Both the position numbers and the translations under genes were made by a program. DNA of 64,000 bases from CBFHMJ01 sp965656875 (GTDB taxonomy: Bacteria > Pseudomonadota > Gammaproteobacteria > Enterobacterales > Alteromonadaceae), in contig CBFHMJ010000010.1 of the NCBI GenBank assembly GCA_965656875.1, forward strand, positions 124,001-188,000, in the 5' to 3' direction. Under the pieces are notes generated by a model. It searched no databases. It was not told where the DNA came from and saw only the letters and a list, made by a program, of their open reading frames with translations. Below, in pieces: positions 44,767-54,012 of the stretch. Position 1 is the first letter of the stretch. Each line of letters opens with the position of its first letter.

Positions 44767-45650
44767 TGCTTTTCGATAATCAAGTAACCAATATTCCAGC
44801 TAATCGGTATGCCTGCTGTGGTCGCATTCTGATTGTTGCTGAAATGCGCTTGTGCCGCATGCCACCAGGATTTCCCTGTCAGCCCTTGCTTAGTACGACC
44901 TTTCACATGACTGGCCCCAATGCCTTTCAACTCACGCGCACCGTGCTTTATATCACGATACGCCAATTTCACCTGAGCCTGACGACACAAAGCGACGTTC
45001 AAACCAGGCATTTGACTCGCCAGACAGAATGCTTCGAATGTCATAAATGAATTGATATGTTGCTGCGGGAACGTTTTACCTGCTTGTTGATCGGCCACCG
45101 AAAACGCCTCGGCCATTTCACGTAGCGAACCATCAAGAATAGTCGAAATGACAGCGACGCCACCCGGCTTCAACACGCGGGAAATTTCATTTAGCGGACG
45201 AGTTATATCATCACACCACTGAATCATTAAGCTCGAGTGCAGCAAATCAATCGAGTTATTAGCCAGGGGTAATTTCTCGGCATCGCCTTGTAAAACAGTT
45301 ACTGCCGGAACACTTTTAGCAGCTTGCGCTAACATATCAGCGGATAGGTCACAGGCAACAAGCTGTTGCGACATTTCAGCCAGTTTCGGCAACTGATAAC
45401 CTGTGCCACAACCAAGATCGACCGTAACTTGTGGCGTTGCTAATGCATTCAGTTGAAAATAGCTGCGTGTCAAGCTCATTAATTGATCAGCAACAATTCG
45501 CTGTAATCTTGCGTGTTGTTGATAGCTTTCACTGGCTGCTGAAAAACGGGCTGAAATGTGGGATTTATCTTCGCCAGTCTGGATAGACGTTAATGAAAAG
45601 ACATCTTCTTGCTCTGGCATAAACAGCATATCTGAATTAGATGTCAGCAT
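44763..45650 (-). CDS. bioC: Malonyl-ACP O-methyltransferase
   Basis: 295 aa. SAM motif I is VDLGCGTGYQLPKL at about 76-89, followed by VACDLSADML and LQGDAEKLPLANNSIDLL. BioC methylates malonyl-ACP to disguise it for fatty-acid synthesis of pimeloyl-ACP. The start at 45650 has ribosome site GGGAGAGA and overlaps bioF by 14 bp. The matching esterase BioH is not in the window. Confidence 0.93.
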   Translation of the reverse strand: MLTSNSDMLFMPEQEDVFSLTSIQTGEDKSHISARFSAASESYQQHARLQRIVADQLMSLTRSYFQLNALATPQVTVDLGCGTGYQLPKLAEMSQQLVACDLSADMLAQAAKSVPAVTVLQGDAEKLPLANNSIDLLHSSLMIQWCDDITRPLNEISRVLKPGGVAVISTILDGSLREMAEAFSVADQQAGKTFPQQHINSFMTFEAFCLASQMPGLNVALCRQAQVKLAYRDIKHGARELKGIGASHVKGRTKQGLTGKSWWHAAQAHFSNNQNATTAGIPISWNIGYLIIEKQ

Positions 45651-46848
45651 TCTTATCTCTCCCGATAAAGGGTTTCATTGTCGCGGATAGCGCGTTAATC
45701 AACTGGTCGATATCAGCTTTTTCATGATTAGCTGACAAAGAAATTCTCAATCGCTCGCTCCCTTTTGGTACGGTCGGAGCTCGAATGGCAGCGATATCCA
45801 CCCCTTGCTGTAACAATGATTGTTTAATCGTCATCACCTGAGCATTGCCCGGAATAACAACGGGTTGAATCGCCGTATTGCTATTCATGAGCTGTATACC
45901 TTGTTCAGACGCATTCTGGCGGAAGTAAGCAATTGATTCATTGAGCTTTTCACGACGCCACGAATCGTTGATTGCGGTCTGAACATTGACCAGATTTGCC
46001 CGATGTACTGCCGCTGGCATCGCTGTTGAATAAATAAAATGCTTACTGCGTTGCATCAAAAACGCAATCGTCGTTTTATCGCCACAAACAAACGCCCCCT
46101 GCCCACCCAGCGCCTTACCAAACGTCGCCATATAAATCTCAGGTCGAACAACAGCGTCGCTTTGGGTAAACAGTGACCCTTTGCCCGCTTCGCCTGTCGT
46201 ACCGATGCCATGTGCATCATCAACCATCAACCAGGCCTGATATTTTTCACAACTTGCTGCGATGTCAACCAGGGGTGATTGATCACCATCCATACTGAAG
46301 ACGCCTTCAGTCACCACCAGTTTATTCTCGACACTGGATTTAGCGAGGATATTATTCAACGAGGAAACGCTGTTGTGAGCAAAACGACGGAAACCTGATT
46401 TTTTGATTAACGCATGTTCAAGTAAGGAAGCATGATTTAGCTTGTCATGGATTTCCAGACAATTATCCGGATGTGAATCCTGGTCATTAAACAACGCAGC
46501 AATTACGCCTGCATTCGCCGCAAAACCGCTGTTGAAAACAAGGCAGGCCTCAAAACCGAGCCAGTCAGCGATGAAGTGTTCCAGTGTTTGTTGCGCTTCG
46601 GTATATCCAGACAACAATGGCGAGCCGGTACTACCAAATCCTGAACGTCGGGCTTCTTCTGTTAATGCAGCAATAGCGGCCGGATTAGTCGCTAATCCAA
46701 GATAATCATTGGAGGAGAAATTAAGGCAAGTCTTACCAAGACGAACAACAAAACGATGGTCCACGCCAGGCTGAGTCACTTCACACCGCCGGAACATATC
46801 ATTTTGTTGTCGTTTAGCATTTGCCTCAGCTAACCAGGAAAAACTCAT
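45637..46848 (-). CDS. bioF: 8-amino-7-oxononanoate synthase
   Basis: 403 aa, an alpha-oxoamine synthase. SSNDYLGLATNP is at about 45, VDDAHGIGTTG at about 210, and the PLP lysine is in ATFGKALGGQGAF at about 245. It condenses pimeloyl-ACP with alanine. It lies 26 bp after bioB. It belongs to the same enzyme family as the PigH C-terminal domain but is clearly a separate, stand-alone protein. Confidence 0.95.
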   Translation of the reverse strand: MSFSWLAEANAKRQQNDMFRRCEVTQPGVDHRFVVRLGKTCLNFSSNDYLGLATNPAAIAALTEEARRSGFGSTGSPLLSGYTEAQQTLEHFIADWLGFEACLVFNSGFAANAGVIAALFNDQDSHPDNCLEIHDKLNHASLLEHALIKKSGFRRFAHNSVSSLNNILAKSSVENKLVVTEGVFSMDGDQSPLVDIAASCEKYQAWLMVDDAHGIGTTGEAGKGSLFTQSDAVVRPEIYMATFGKALGGQGAFVCGDKTTIAFLMQRSKHFIYSTAMPAAVHRANLVNVQTAINDSWRREKLNESIAYFRQNASEQGIQLMNSNTAIQPVVIPGNAQVMTIKQSLLQQGVDIAAIRAPTVPKGSERLRISLSANHEKADIDQLINALSATMKPFIGRDKNADI

Positions 46849-46874
46849 TACACGCCTGAATGTTATTTAACTGA

Positions 46875-47990
46875 TTAATCGGCTGCGTTATAAAACAGCG
46901 GCTTACCATCTTTAACTGGCGCCTTCGGTTGTGAGACAGCAGCCATGAAGGCTTCTTCTGACTCATCCTTTGACTCGCACTGGCGTGACTCAGGTTTAAT
47001 GCCCAGTTTGTCAAACAACTCCATATCTTTGTTCGGTCCCGGGTTTTCTGTTGTCAGCAACTTCTCACCGTAGAAAATAGAATTTGCACCAGCAAAGAAG
47101 CATAACGACTGAGTTTGTTCATTCATCGCTGTGCGACCAGCAGATAGTCGAACATAGCTTTTTGGCATGATAATTCGTGCAACCGCAATCGTTCTAATGA
47201 AGGTGAAGGCATCCAGATCTTCAGTATCTTCCAACGGCGTACCGGCAACTTTCACCAGCATATTGATTGGCACACTGTCCGGGTGCTTCGGCATATTCGC
47301 TAATTGTTGCAATAAACCAACCCGATCTTTTTGTTCTTCACCCAGACCAACGATCCCGCCACTACAAACCTTCATACCGGAATTACGCACGTTATCCAGC
47401 GTATCAAGACGGTTTTGATAACTCCGCGTTGTGATGATTTCACCATAATATTCTGGCGAGGTATCAAGATTGTGATTGTAGTAATCCAGTCCAGCTTCAC
47501 TTAGTTTTTGTGCCTGGTGCTGATCTAACATACCCAACGTCATACAGGTTTCCATTCCCATCTCTTTAACGCCTTTAATCATCTTCTCCAGATACGGCAT
47601 ATCCCGAGCTTTCGGGTCACGCCAGGCAGCGCCCATGCAGAAACGAGTTGAACCTGCGTTTTTCGCACGCTCGGCTGCCTTCAATACTTGCTCAACTTCT
47701 AACAGGCGCTCTTTCTCAAGATCCGTTTTATAACGCGCACTTTGAGGGCAATATTTGCAGTCTTCCGGGCATGCACCGGTTTTGATTGATAACAGCGTGC
47801 TGACTTGCACTTCGTTAGGCTTGAAATTAGTTCGATGAATAGAATGCGCGTGGAAAATCAGATCATTAAACGGTAGATCAAACAAAGCTTGTATTTCATC
47901 TCGCGTCCAGTCGTGGCGAATCAGATTTGCGGATTGCTCACCAGCTCCTACTGGTAAAGCATCATAAGAAAATGGCGTCATTCGTGGCAA
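46875..47990 (-). CDS. bioB: Biotin synthase (radical SAM)
   Basis: 371 aa. The radical SAM cluster is GACPEDCKYCPQS (three Cys at about 66-73), with further motifs RFCMGAAWR, YYNHNLDTSPEYYG and SICFFAGANSIFYGEKLL-type residues near 300. It inserts sulfur into dethiobiotin. First gene of bioBFCD, divergent from bioA, with a BirA-type operator between. Confidence 0.97.
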   Translation of the reverse strand: MPRMTPFSYDALPVGAGEQSANLIRHDWTRDEIQALFDLPFNDLIFHAHSIHRTNFKPNEVQVSTLLSIKTGACPEDCKYCPQSARYKTDLEKERLLEVEQVLKAAERAKNAGSTRFCMGAAWRDPKARDMPYLEKMIKGVKEMGMETCMTLGMLDQHQAQKLSEAGLDYYNHNLDTSPEYYGEIITTRSYQNRLDTLDNVRNSGMKVCSGGIVGLGEEQKDRVGLLQQLANMPKHPDSVPINMLVKVAGTPLEDTEDLDAFTFIRTIAVARIIMPKSYVRLSAGRTAMNEQTQSLCFFAGANSIFYGEKLLTTENPGPNKDMELFDKLGIKPESRQCESKDESEEAFMAAVSQPKAPVKDGKPLFYNAAD

Positions 47991-48040
47991 TTCACTTGTT
48001 GTAATTATGGAATTCAGCTAGTCTAGCCCGCTCCCGGTTG

Positions 48041-48074
48041 TTGTCAACCAATTAGAATAACCAAAGATTTACAT
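48041..48074. promoter_or_regulatory. BirA operator between bioB and bioA
   Basis: TTGTCAACC, a 16-bp spacer, then GATTTACAT matches the BirA box TTGTAAACC-N16-GGTTTACAA at 15 of 18 positions. It lies between the divergent starts of bioB (47990) and bioA (48092), as in E. coli. It indicates biotin-dependent repression of both units by BirA. Confidence 0.85.
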
Positions 48075-48091
48075 CAGGTCATTTTTTAATC

Positions 48092-49369
48092 ATGTTGGAT
48101 TTATCTTTCGATCGCTCAAACATCTGGCACCCCTATACTTCGCTGACTTCTCCGTTAAAAACCTGGGCTGTTGACCACGCGACTGGTGTGACCTTACACC
48201 TGTCTGAAGGCGCTGAAATTATCGACGGCATGTCGTCCTGGTGGTCCACAATTCATGGCTACAATCAGCCCGATCTCAATCAGGCTATTATCGACCAGAC
48301 CAGTAAAATGGCACACGTCATGTTTGGCGGTTTGACGCATGAACCCGCGATTTCATTATGCAAAACGCTGGCTGATATCAGCCCATCAGGTCTGAACAAC
48401 GTCTTTTTGTCCGATAGTGGTTCCGTTGCCGTTGAAGTGGCATTGAAGATGGCATTGCAATACTGGAAATCAGTACCTGAAACGAATAAAAAGCACAAAA
48501 TGTTGACCATCAAACATGGTTATCACGGTGATACATTTGGTGCAATGAGCGTGTGCGATCCGGTTAACAGCATGCACAGCTTATATCAGGACATTTTACC
48601 GTCCCACTATTTTGCAGACGCTCCGACGTCAAAACCTGATGAATCGTTTAACCCGGATGATCTGACCGATATCTCGCGAATACTACGTGACCATCATCAG
48701 GAAATTGCCGCGTTGATTCTTGAACCAGTTGTTCAGGGCGCGGGAGGCATGCGGTTTTATCATTCTGAGTTTTTGAAACATTGTCGGCAGCTTTGCGATG
48801 ACTACGGTGTTTTACTGATATTTGATGAAATCGCAACCGGCTTTGGACGAACTGGAAAACTGTTTGCGGCTGAGCATGCCGGGGTATCACCCGATATTAT
48901 GTGTGTTGGTAAAGCACTAACGGGGGGTTATATGTCGCTGGCAGCAACGCTTTGTAATGACAATATTGCAACCACGATTGGACAAGGTAATCCGGGCGTA
49001 TTTATGCACGGTCCAACCTTTATGGGGAACCCTCTGGCTTGCGCTGTCGCCAATAAAAGCCTGGCATTACTACTGTCCAGTCCCTGGCAACAGCGTGTTA
49101 GCGCGATTGAGCAACAATTGAAGGAAGAGTTGTTACCGCTGAATGATCATCCAGCGGTTGCCGATGCCAGAGTAATGGGTGCTATTGGTGTGATTGAAAT
49201 GAAAGAGGTTGTTGATGTTCCGGTGTTACAACAATACTTTGTTGATCAAGGTGTCTGGATCCGCCCGTTCAACAAATTAATTTACATTATGCCCGCATAC
49301 ATTATGACTGAAGAAGAGCTTCGAAAGCTAACAACAGCGATGACTGGTGCCTGCGATTTAATGGTATAA
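48092..49369 (+). CDS. bioA: Adenosylmethionine-8-amino-7-oxononanoate aminotransferase
   Basis: 425 aa, class III aminotransferase. It starts IWHPYTSLTSP as BioA proteins do. It has GMSSWWSTIHGYNQP at about 46, YHGDTFGAMSVCDP at about 145, FDEIATGFGRTG at about 243, and the PLP lysine in VGKALTGGYMS at about 272. It converts KAPA to DAPA using SAM as amino donor. Divergent from bioBFCD. Confidence 0.96.
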   Translation: MLDLSFDRSNIWHPYTSLTSPLKTWAVDHATGVTLHLSEGAEIIDGMSSWWSTIHGYNQPDLNQAIIDQTSKMAHVMFGGLTHEPAISLCKTLADISPSGLNNVFLSDSGSVAVEVALKMALQYWKSVPETNKKHKMLTIKHGYHGDTFGAMSVCDPVNSMHSLYQDILPSHYFADAPTSKPDESFNPDDLTDISRILRDHHQEIAALILEPVVQGAGGMRFYHSEFLKHCRQLCDDYGVLLIFDEIATGFGRTGKLFAAEHAGVSPDIMCVGKALTGGYMSLAATLCNDNIATTIGQGNPGVFMHGPTFMGNPLACAVANKSLALLLSSPWQQRVSAIEQQLKEELLPLNDHPAVADARVMGAIGVIEMKEVVDVPVLQQYFVDQGVWIRPFNKLIYIMPAYIMTEEELRKLTTAMTGACDLMV

Positions 49370-49375
49370 CGGTCA

Positions 49376-49405
49376 GAATCAGCCACTTCTCCTCGTGGCT
49401 GATTC
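49376..49405. terminator. Hairpin between convergent bioA and the 120-aa gene
   Basis: GAATCAGCCAC (49376-49386) pairs perfectly with GTGGCTGATTC (49395-49405). There is no long T run on either side, so termination is probable from position and stem strength rather than a full intrinsic signal. Confidence 0.5.
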
Positions 49406-49420
49406 ACATCACGTTCAATA

Positions 49421-49783
49421 TCAGGGAGATACAAATAACATCAGCAGGAATGATACCGCCACCAACAATAAAATAATCAAATTGTACTGAAAACGATCAC
49501 CTTTTCTTCGTAATCGTCGAAAATTAATGCCCATCGAAATCAAGCTGAATACACAACACAGAACCAGAAATCCTTCGAGCCAGACTTTTAACGAAACAAT
49601 CCAGTTGTCTCGAACAGACAGATTAAAATAGCGTGCGACACCGGTTTCAAGTTCTGGCCGTGCATAATGAAATAATACCAGCGCTACTACGAAGCAACTC
49701 CAGGCAGTTATAGCCAGAATATTCAATGTTCGCACCCAGATATCCGCACCTTTTCGTCGATCTCCATCTCGCCAACGGGTCAT
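49421..49783 (-). CDS. Small integral membrane protein, function unknown
   Basis: 120 aa. Three membrane segments, at about 18-40 (LNILAITAWSCFVVALVLF), 64-86 and 99-118, separated by a basic loop (RRLRRKGDRFQ). An excellent ribosome site (CAGGAGGTTTT) fixes the start. It resembles uncharacterised membrane proteins common in marine gammaproteobacteria. It converges with bioA. Confidence 0.75.
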   Translation of the reverse strand: MTRWRDGDRRKGADIWVRTLNILAITAWSCFVVALVLFHYARPELETGVARYFNLSVRDNWIVSLKVWLEGFLVLCCVFSLISMGINFRRLRRKGDRFQYNLIILLLVAVSFLLMLFVSP

Positions 49784-50314
49784 AAAACCTCCTGATTTTA
49801 CTGAGACTACATTGCTATGATTTTTGCTGTTATCAGTCCTTTTTCAATCAAATTTACAGACTGAATGGAACACACCAGACAACTGCCCTGACAACATGCC
49901 AACTTTTTACTTGTTTCTTGATGTGCAGAAGGTAACATTACCCGCTGATTCGCGAATGACAGGCGATTTTTACAACTCCAGTCAACACTTGAACACTGGT
50001 AAAAATTGCCCATGACTCGTTCGATCGTTATAACACAGGTAATGAGTTCCTCGGGAAATCTATCATAAAAATCCTGTAGTTGTATCGGGTCTGCTTGTTA
50101 GATCGGACCAGATGAAAAATACGAACATTAAATTTAAGAATGTTGTGGCGGAGGATGATGACGTTTCATTGATGTCAAACCAGCCATGTACAGCACATCA
50201 AGATATACCTGGCATACATTCCTGATATATCACAAAACTGTACTGAGCAACTCTCCCTTCGCCCCGATACACAAACAATACTGCACACTATAAAACCAAA
50301 GATTTGGAACACTA
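49784..50314. other. Region between the small membrane protein and asnS
   Basis: 531 bp. It holds the possible Cys-rich ORF listed at 49807-50013 and the asnS promoter region. An opposite-strand frame at 49824-50015 is a shadow. I see no strong hairpin or leader signal upstream of asnS. Confidence 0.4.
49807..50013 (-). CDS. Possible small Cys-rich protein
   Basis: 68 aa. Cysteines occur at Cys7, Cys14 and in the cluster ACCQGSCLVC (about 39-48), which could bind metal. It lies 23 bp upstream of the membrane protein gene on the same strand, which supports a small operon, but its own ribosome site is poor and no family is recognised. Confidence 0.35.
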   Translation of the reverse strand: MGNFYQCSSVDWSCKNRLSFANQRVMLPSAHQETSKKLACCQGSCLVCSIQSVNLIEKGLITAKIIAM

Positions 50315-51715
50315 ATGAACCATATTGCTATAGATGATGTTTTTAAGGGTAAGTGCGCGATTGGCGACACTATTACCGTAAAAGGTTGGGCTCGTACTCG
50401 TCGAGATTCTAAAGCGGGCATTTCTTTTCTACCGGTCTACGATGGTTCCTGTCACGATAATATTCAGGCCGTTGTTCCTGGCGAAATAGCGAACTACGAG
50501 TCAGAAATTAAGAAAATTACAGCGGGTTGTTCTGTTGAAGTAACAGGCAAACTGGTTTCTTCAGAAGGTGCAGGACAAAGCGTAGAAATCCAGGCAGAAC
50601 AAGTTAATGTTATCGGCTGGATTGAGAATCCTGATACGTACCCAATGGCGGCCAAGCGCCACTCTGTTGAATATTTACGTGAACATGCACATCTTCGCCC
50701 GAGAACAAATTTAATCGGTGCTGTTGCTCGTGTTCGTAACGCTTTATCACAAGCGATTCACCGTTTCTTCCACGAACGCGGTTACTACTGGGTTAGCACA
50801 CCAATCATCACAGCCAGTGACTGTGAAGGTGCAGGTGAAATGTTCCGCGTCAGTACGCTGGACAACATGAACTTGCCTAAAACAGATAAAGGTGATGTTG
50901 ATTACAGTCAGGATTTCTTCGGTAAAGAGTCGTTTCTTACCGTATCAGGCCAGTTAAACGGTGAAACCTACGCCTGTGCATTGTCAAAGATTTACACGTT
51001 TGGTCCAACATTCCGCGCGGAAAATTCAAACACCAGTCGTCACCTTGCTGAATTCTGGATGGTTGAACCTGAAGTTGCGTTTGCTGACCTGAGCGATGTT
51101 GCCCAGCTATCTGAGGACATGCTGAAGTACGTGATCAAGGCCGTTTTAGATGAGCGTGCTGATGACATGGCTTTCTTCAACAAGTTTATCGATAAAGGAC
51201 TGGTTGATCGCCTGACTAAACTGGTTGCTTCTGATTTTGTTCGCATGGACTACACAGACGCTATCGAGATTCTGCAAAAGTGTGACAAGAAATTTGAATT
51301 CCCGGTTGAATGGGGAATCGATCTTCAGTCAGAGCATGAACGTTATCTGGCCGAAGAGCATGTTGGCGCACCAATCATCATGCAGAACTACCCGAAAGAC
51401 ATCAAAGCGTTCTATATGCGCCTGAATGACGACGGTAAAACCGTTGCGGCGATGGACGTATTAGCGCCAGGTATCGGTGAAATCATCGGTGGTAGTCAGC
51501 GTGAAGAACGTCTGGACGTATTTGATGCTCGTCTGGAAGAAATGGAATTGAGTAAAGAAGATTACAGTTGGTATCGTGACCTTCGTCGTTACGGCACCGT
51601 GCCACACTCAGGTTTCGGTCTTGGTTTCGAGCGTCTGGTTTCTTATGTGACAGGTGTAGCAAACATTCGTGACGTAATCCCATTCCCTCGTGCACCAGGT
51701 AGCGCACCTTTCTAA
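50315..51715 (+). CDS. asnS: Asparaginyl-tRNA synthetase
   Basis: 466 aa. An N-terminal OB-fold anticodon-binding domain (VKGWARTRRDSKAGISFL) is followed by the class II core: motif 2 TFGPTFRAENSNTSRHLAEF at about 228-247 and motif 3 GFGLGFERLVSYVTG with IRDVIPFPR at the C-terminus. The residues around HLAEFWMVEPE are typical of AsnRS rather than AspRS. Normal length. Confidence 0.97.
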   Translation: MNHIAIDDVFKGKCAIGDTITVKGWARTRRDSKAGISFLPVYDGSCHDNIQAVVPGEIANYESEIKKITAGCSVEVTGKLVSSEGAGQSVEIQAEQVNVIGWIENPDTYPMAAKRHSVEYLREHAHLRPRTNLIGAVARVRNALSQAIHRFFHERGYYWVSTPIITASDCEGAGEMFRVSTLDNMNLPKTDKGDVDYSQDFFGKESFLTVSGQLNGETYACALSKIYTFGPTFRAENSNTSRHLAEFWMVEPEVAFADLSDVAQLSEDMLKYVIKAVLDERADDMAFFNKFIDKGLVDRLTKLVASDFVRMDYTDAIEILQKCDKKFEFPVEWGIDLQSEHERYLAEEHVGAPIIMQNYPKDIKAFYMRLNDDGKTVAAMDVLAPGIGEIIGGSQREERLDVFDARLEEMELSKEDYSWYRDLRRYGTVPHSGFGLGFERLVSYVTGVANIRDVIPFPRAPGSAPF

Positions 51716-51740
51716 ATAAAACATTGATTTAGAATACGCA

Positions 51741-51766
51741 AAAGGTCAGCAATCGCTGACCTTTTT
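51741..51766. terminator. Bidirectional terminator between asnS and motY
   Basis: AAAGGTCAGC-AATC-GCTGACCTTT (51741-51764) is a perfect stem with T5 on the plus strand and T4 on the minus strand, placed between convergent genes. Confidence 0.9.
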
Positions 51767-51790
51767 CATTTCTGACCCATAATATTTTGG

Positions 51791-52684
51791 TTATTCGACA
51801 ACACGCGCCATTCTGATCACTACGCGTCTGTTCTTCGCTCGACCCAGTTCGGTCTGATTGCTGGCTACGTGACGTTTTTCACCAAATCCCGTGACTGAAA
51901 TTCGATCAGCCTGAACCCCCATTTCAACCAGAAAATCCTTAATTTTCTTCGCTCTTTTACGTGACAAGGTTAAGTTAGGATAACGACCACCGTAGCTGTC
52001 AGTAAATGCATCAACATCAATCGCTTCGATATCAGGATCGTTCTTAATGTACTCACCAATCATCATCAGTCGTTTCTGTGATTCTCGTGTCAGTTCGTCA
52101 CTGTTAGACTGATAATTTAATACGGTGTAGCTGATGTCTTCGAAGCTATACGGCAGTAACTGGTCAACGCACCCGAGGAACTGATCGTATACATCACGAA
52201 AATTCACCGAGGATAAACCGACCACAACCCGGTCATACTGAGAATTCCAGTCTTTGTAGTAAATCGTTGGCATGAAGCCTTTATCAAGCTCATTAATCAT
52301 CGTCCATGCGGCATCTTTTGGCACACCTGGATTAAACTGCTTTAACAATTTCACATCAACAATATCTTTACCCGGTGCGCCCGGCCGCCATGACGGAGCA
52401 ACAGATTTAACCGCTGCGACACCGTAATTTTCCGGCATGCGGAGCATATCCAGTTCAAAATCAAGATTTTGTTCTTTGCTCGCTATCGTGGAAAAGTGAG
52501 CCTGACCATATCGCGGGATCTGATGCGTCAGACGGCACTCCAGACGACTGGCTGTGGCCAGTGTCCATACGGAATTATCCTGAGTGGCAGCATATTTCCG
52601 CACATCAACAGCCTGTGTCAATGCACTGACACTACCGAGTGCCACGGCTATAGCTACGGAAAATACTTTTGATTTCAGTCTCAT
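51791..52684 (-). CDS. motY: Sodium-type flagellar motor protein MotY (OmpA-like)
   Basis: 297 aa. A signal peptide (MRLKSKVFSVAIAVALGSVS to ALTQA) is followed by a MotY-specific N-terminal domain (VRKYAATQDNSVW; WTLATASRLECRLTHQIPRYG) and a C-terminal OmpA peptidoglycan-binding domain (about 180-297; DAFTDSYGGRYPNLTLSRKR and RVVIRM). In Vibrio MotY forms the T ring that anchors the PomAB stator and is divergent from the RNase T gene, exactly as here. Confidence 0.92.
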   Translation of the reverse strand: MRLKSKVFSVAIAVALGSVSALTQAVDVRKYAATQDNSVWTLATASRLECRLTHQIPRYGQAHFSTIASKEQNLDFELDMLRMPENYGVAAVKSVAPSWRPGAPGKDIVDVKLLKQFNPGVPKDAAWTMINELDKGFMPTIYYKDWNSQYDRVVVGLSSVNFRDVYDQFLGCVDQLLPYSFEDISYTVLNYQSNSDELTRESQKRLMMIGEYIKNDPDIEAIDVDAFTDSYGGRYPNLTLSRKRAKKIKDFLVEMGVQADRISVTGFGEKRHVASNQTELGRAKNRRVVIRMARVVE

Positions 52685-52943
52685 ATAAACTCTATGTAAG
52701 CGATTGAGTTAACACGGCAATCTTACCTTGAGCACCCGTGCGGACACAAGCTAAGGGCTGACACGGTAAATACCCCTGCTCTGTATTCACTTTTGGTCTG
52801 AATACCCGGTTATGCCATTACTAATACGATATCAATGCAAAATACAGGCCTGAATTAACGGCGACATTCATCAAGGATTCTGCGATAATGCGCCACCTTT
52901 ATTATTCACATCCATTTAATCTCGTTAAGGTAGTAAAAGTTAT

Positions 52944-53615
52944 ATGTCTGTTGACGAACACAATCAACTTAATCAACGCTTTCGTGGCTATTTCCCCGTT
53001 GTTATAGATGTAGAAACCGCTGGATTTAATGCGAAAACAGACGCGCTTTTAGAAATTGCTGCCACTACCGTAAAAATGGATGAGCATGGGATACTTCATC
53101 CAGCAACAACGGTTCATTTCCACGTTGAGCCATTCGAAGGTGCCAACATCGAGCAATCGGCTATTGAGTTCAATGGTATTGATCCATTTAATCCACTGCG
53201 CGGAGCCGTGCCTGAAGATGAAGCGTTAAGAGAAATCTTTAAAGTTGTTCGCAAAGAACAAAAAGAAGCGAATTGTCAGCGCGCTGTCGTGGTCGCACAT
53301 AACGCTGCTTTTGATCAGGGCTTTGTAAACGCAGCGATTGAACGTTGTCGAATCAAACGTTCGCCATTCCATCCTTTTGTCTCATTCGATACCACGAGTC
53401 TGGCTGGATTAGCTTTGGGACAAACCGTTTTAATCAAAGCCTGTCGTACTGCTGGCATTGAATTCAGTCACAAAGAAGCTCACTCTGCACTTTACGATAC
53501 AGAACGCACTGCCGAACTATTCTGTTACATCGTTAATCGTTGGAAAACGCTGGGGGGTTGGCCTTTAGAAGACAGCCAACGCGCTTCATTAGAAGATGAA
53601 TGTTCTCAGGGCTGA
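52944..53615 (+). CDS. rnt: Ribonuclease T
   Basis: 223 aa. A DEDD exonuclease: Exo I PVVIDVETAGFNAKTDALLE at about 18-37, Exo II VVAHNAAFDQGFV at about 115-127, and Exo III HSALYDTERTAELF at about 181-194. It trims tRNA and other stable RNA 3' ends. Divergent from motY. A GGGCTGA/TCAGCCC hairpin overlaps the stop (53609-53629). Confidence 0.95.
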   Translation: MSVDEHNQLNQRFRGYFPVVIDVETAGFNAKTDALLEIAATTVKMDEHGILHPATTVHFHVEPFEGANIEQSAIEFNGIDPFNPLRGAVPEDEALREIFKVVRKEQKEANCQRAVVVAHNAAFDQGFVNAAIERCRIKRSPFHPFVSFDTTSLAGLALGQTVLIKACRTAGIEFSHKEAHSALYDTERTAELFCYIVNRWKTLGGWPLEDSQRASLEDECSQG

Positions 53616-54012
53616 TTTTATTTCAGCCCATTAAAGCGTAAAAACTATAATTGGCTGTAGTTCTCACAATTTCCTGCCAATACATTCCTGAGTCATTCAA
53701 CAAAGAGTCATATATACGTGTAGCGCGTGTATATGACTCCTTCGTCAGTTTTATCCTGTTTTTATAACTGTTGTCGTCATTCCTTTTTCTACCTTTCCCT
53801 TTATATCTTTGTAGCACCCCACAACTGTAATTATTTTGTTAATCAACATATCTTTAATGTGAATAGGGGATATATTTTGCACTACAATTGGGCCATCGGA
53901 AATAACACCTGTTCCGGGTGATTTAACGTCAATGTAGTAAGCGTATTCCGTAGGCATCGCACCATTCGGTGAGAAAGTATTAACTGAGATTAATTGTTTG
54001 GGTGGCTTCAGG
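53616..54012. other. AT-rich region with large hairpin and possible ORF remnants
   Basis: A 35-nt inverted repeat (53705-53718 with 53726-53739; GAGTCATATATACG versus CGTGTATATGACTC) has 13 of 14 matched positions and a 7-nt loop. On the minus strand two overlapping frames (53957-53751 and 53817-53623) have protein-like composition and might be one gene broken by a frameshift: the first opens MPTEYAYYIDVKSPGTGV, the second ends YWQEIVRTTANYSFYALMG. No family is recognised, so no gene is called. Confidence 0.35.
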
